Assembly: GCA_013811645.1 (NCBI GenBank) | Contig: JACCUU010000071.1 | Location: 1 to 5,257, forward strand | Source of the DNA: Actinomycetota bacterium | Lineage (GTDB): Bacteria; Actinomycetota; Thermoleophilia; Gaiellales; Gaiellaceae | Direction of reading: 5' to 3' | DNA length: 5,257 bases | Part shown: positions 5,071 to 5,257 of the stretch, one piece after another | Numbering within the stretch: the first letter of the stretch is position 1 | Layout of the letters: each line of letters begins with the position of its first letter | Position numbers and translations under genes: made by a program | Notes under the pieces: generated by a model | What the model was told of the DNA's origin: nothing | The model's input: only the letters and a program-made list of their open reading frames with translations | Databases searched by the model: none

Positions 5071-5257
5071 GTGGGTGGATTCGGGGCCGTCCGCATTCAG
5101 TGGAACGGCCTGCTCGATACGACCTTCGGCACGAACGGCTTAGCACAGCTCCCCTTCGGCAACGCGTGGGACCTCGCGATCCAGCAGGACGGCAAGATCG
5201 TGGCCGTCGGCTGCAACGGATGCCTGGGGAACAGCGACTTCCGCGTCGCGCGCCTGA
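5071..5257 (+). CDS. Delta-60 repeat (beta-propeller-like) protein, 5' part, runs off the right edge
   Basis: Sixty-two codons from GTG 5071 to the edge encode a segment with NGLLDTTFGTNGLAQLPFG (residues 12-30), then AWDLAIQQDGKIVAVG (32-47), then NSDFRVARL (54-62). This is the delta-60 repeat pattern 'LD-x-TFG-x-x-G ... ALQPDGKIVVAG ... FA-x-ARY'. Tandem copies are expected to build a propeller-like, usually secreted or cell-surface, protein of unknown activity. No signal peptide is visible after GTG 5071, which is unusual. The frame is also open upstream to ATG 4951 and ATG 4942. Residues just before the start (VAISEPEQSGGGVIAVGG) themselves resemble part of a delta-60 unit, so the true start could be earlier or the gene could be a 5'-truncated copy. 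It is divergent from the decarboxylase and probably functionally separate. Confidence 0.7.
   Translation, partial: MGGFGAVRIQWNGLLDTTFGTNGLAQLPFGNAWDLAIQQDGKIVAVGCNGCLGNSDFRVARL

Overview
The window is very GC-rich. Its genes sit almost end to end and use G/C-ending codons, and it carries delta-60-type repeat coding at the right edge. This fits a high-GC actinobacterium, and I would guess a Thermoleophilia/Gaiellales-like soil or aquatic lineage. The lineage is inference from composition and protein flavour only. No rRNA, tRNA, CRISPR array, transposase or integrase was found.

Most of the window is part of a surface-polysaccharide locus. From the left there is the N-terminal part of a Wzx-like flippase (minus strand, running off the left edge). 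Next comes an O-antigen ligase/polymerase-family membrane protein (plus strand), then a UDP-sugar 4-epimerase of the WbpP/TviC type (plus). A small cupin (plus) is coupled to the epimerase. A convergent pair on the minus strand follows: UDP-glucuronate decarboxylase (UDP-xylose synthase), whose stop overlaps the start of a SAM-dependent methyltransferase as GTGA. Together they suggest supply of an amino-sugar-type and a pentose UDP-sugar, sugar or lipid methylation, export across the membrane, and chain assembly. Glycosyltransferases are not in the window. At the right edge a divergent gene begins that encodes a delta-60 repeat (beta-propeller-like) protein and is probably not part of the polysaccharide pathway.

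The most unusual structure is a pair of 167-bp elements at 307-473 and 1866-2032. They are inverted relative to each other and about 91% identical by hand alignment. Each is itself a long imperfect palindrome with ends AGATGCCTG...CAGGCATCT and a small GGTA-type tip. They bracket the ligase/polymerase gene. They almost fill both intergenic gaps, ending 1, 28 and 17 nt from the start codons of flippase, ligase and epimerase. They look like MITE-like or REP-like palindromic repeats that form the leaders of three polysaccharide genes. I do not recognise them as a named family.

Other points are a missing fourth metal ligand in the cupin, a Gln in place of the usual His in the ligase family motif, a 23-bp convergent overlap of coding ends, a 22-bp dyad just upstream of the decarboxylase start, and an ambiguous 5' end for the delta-60 gene.
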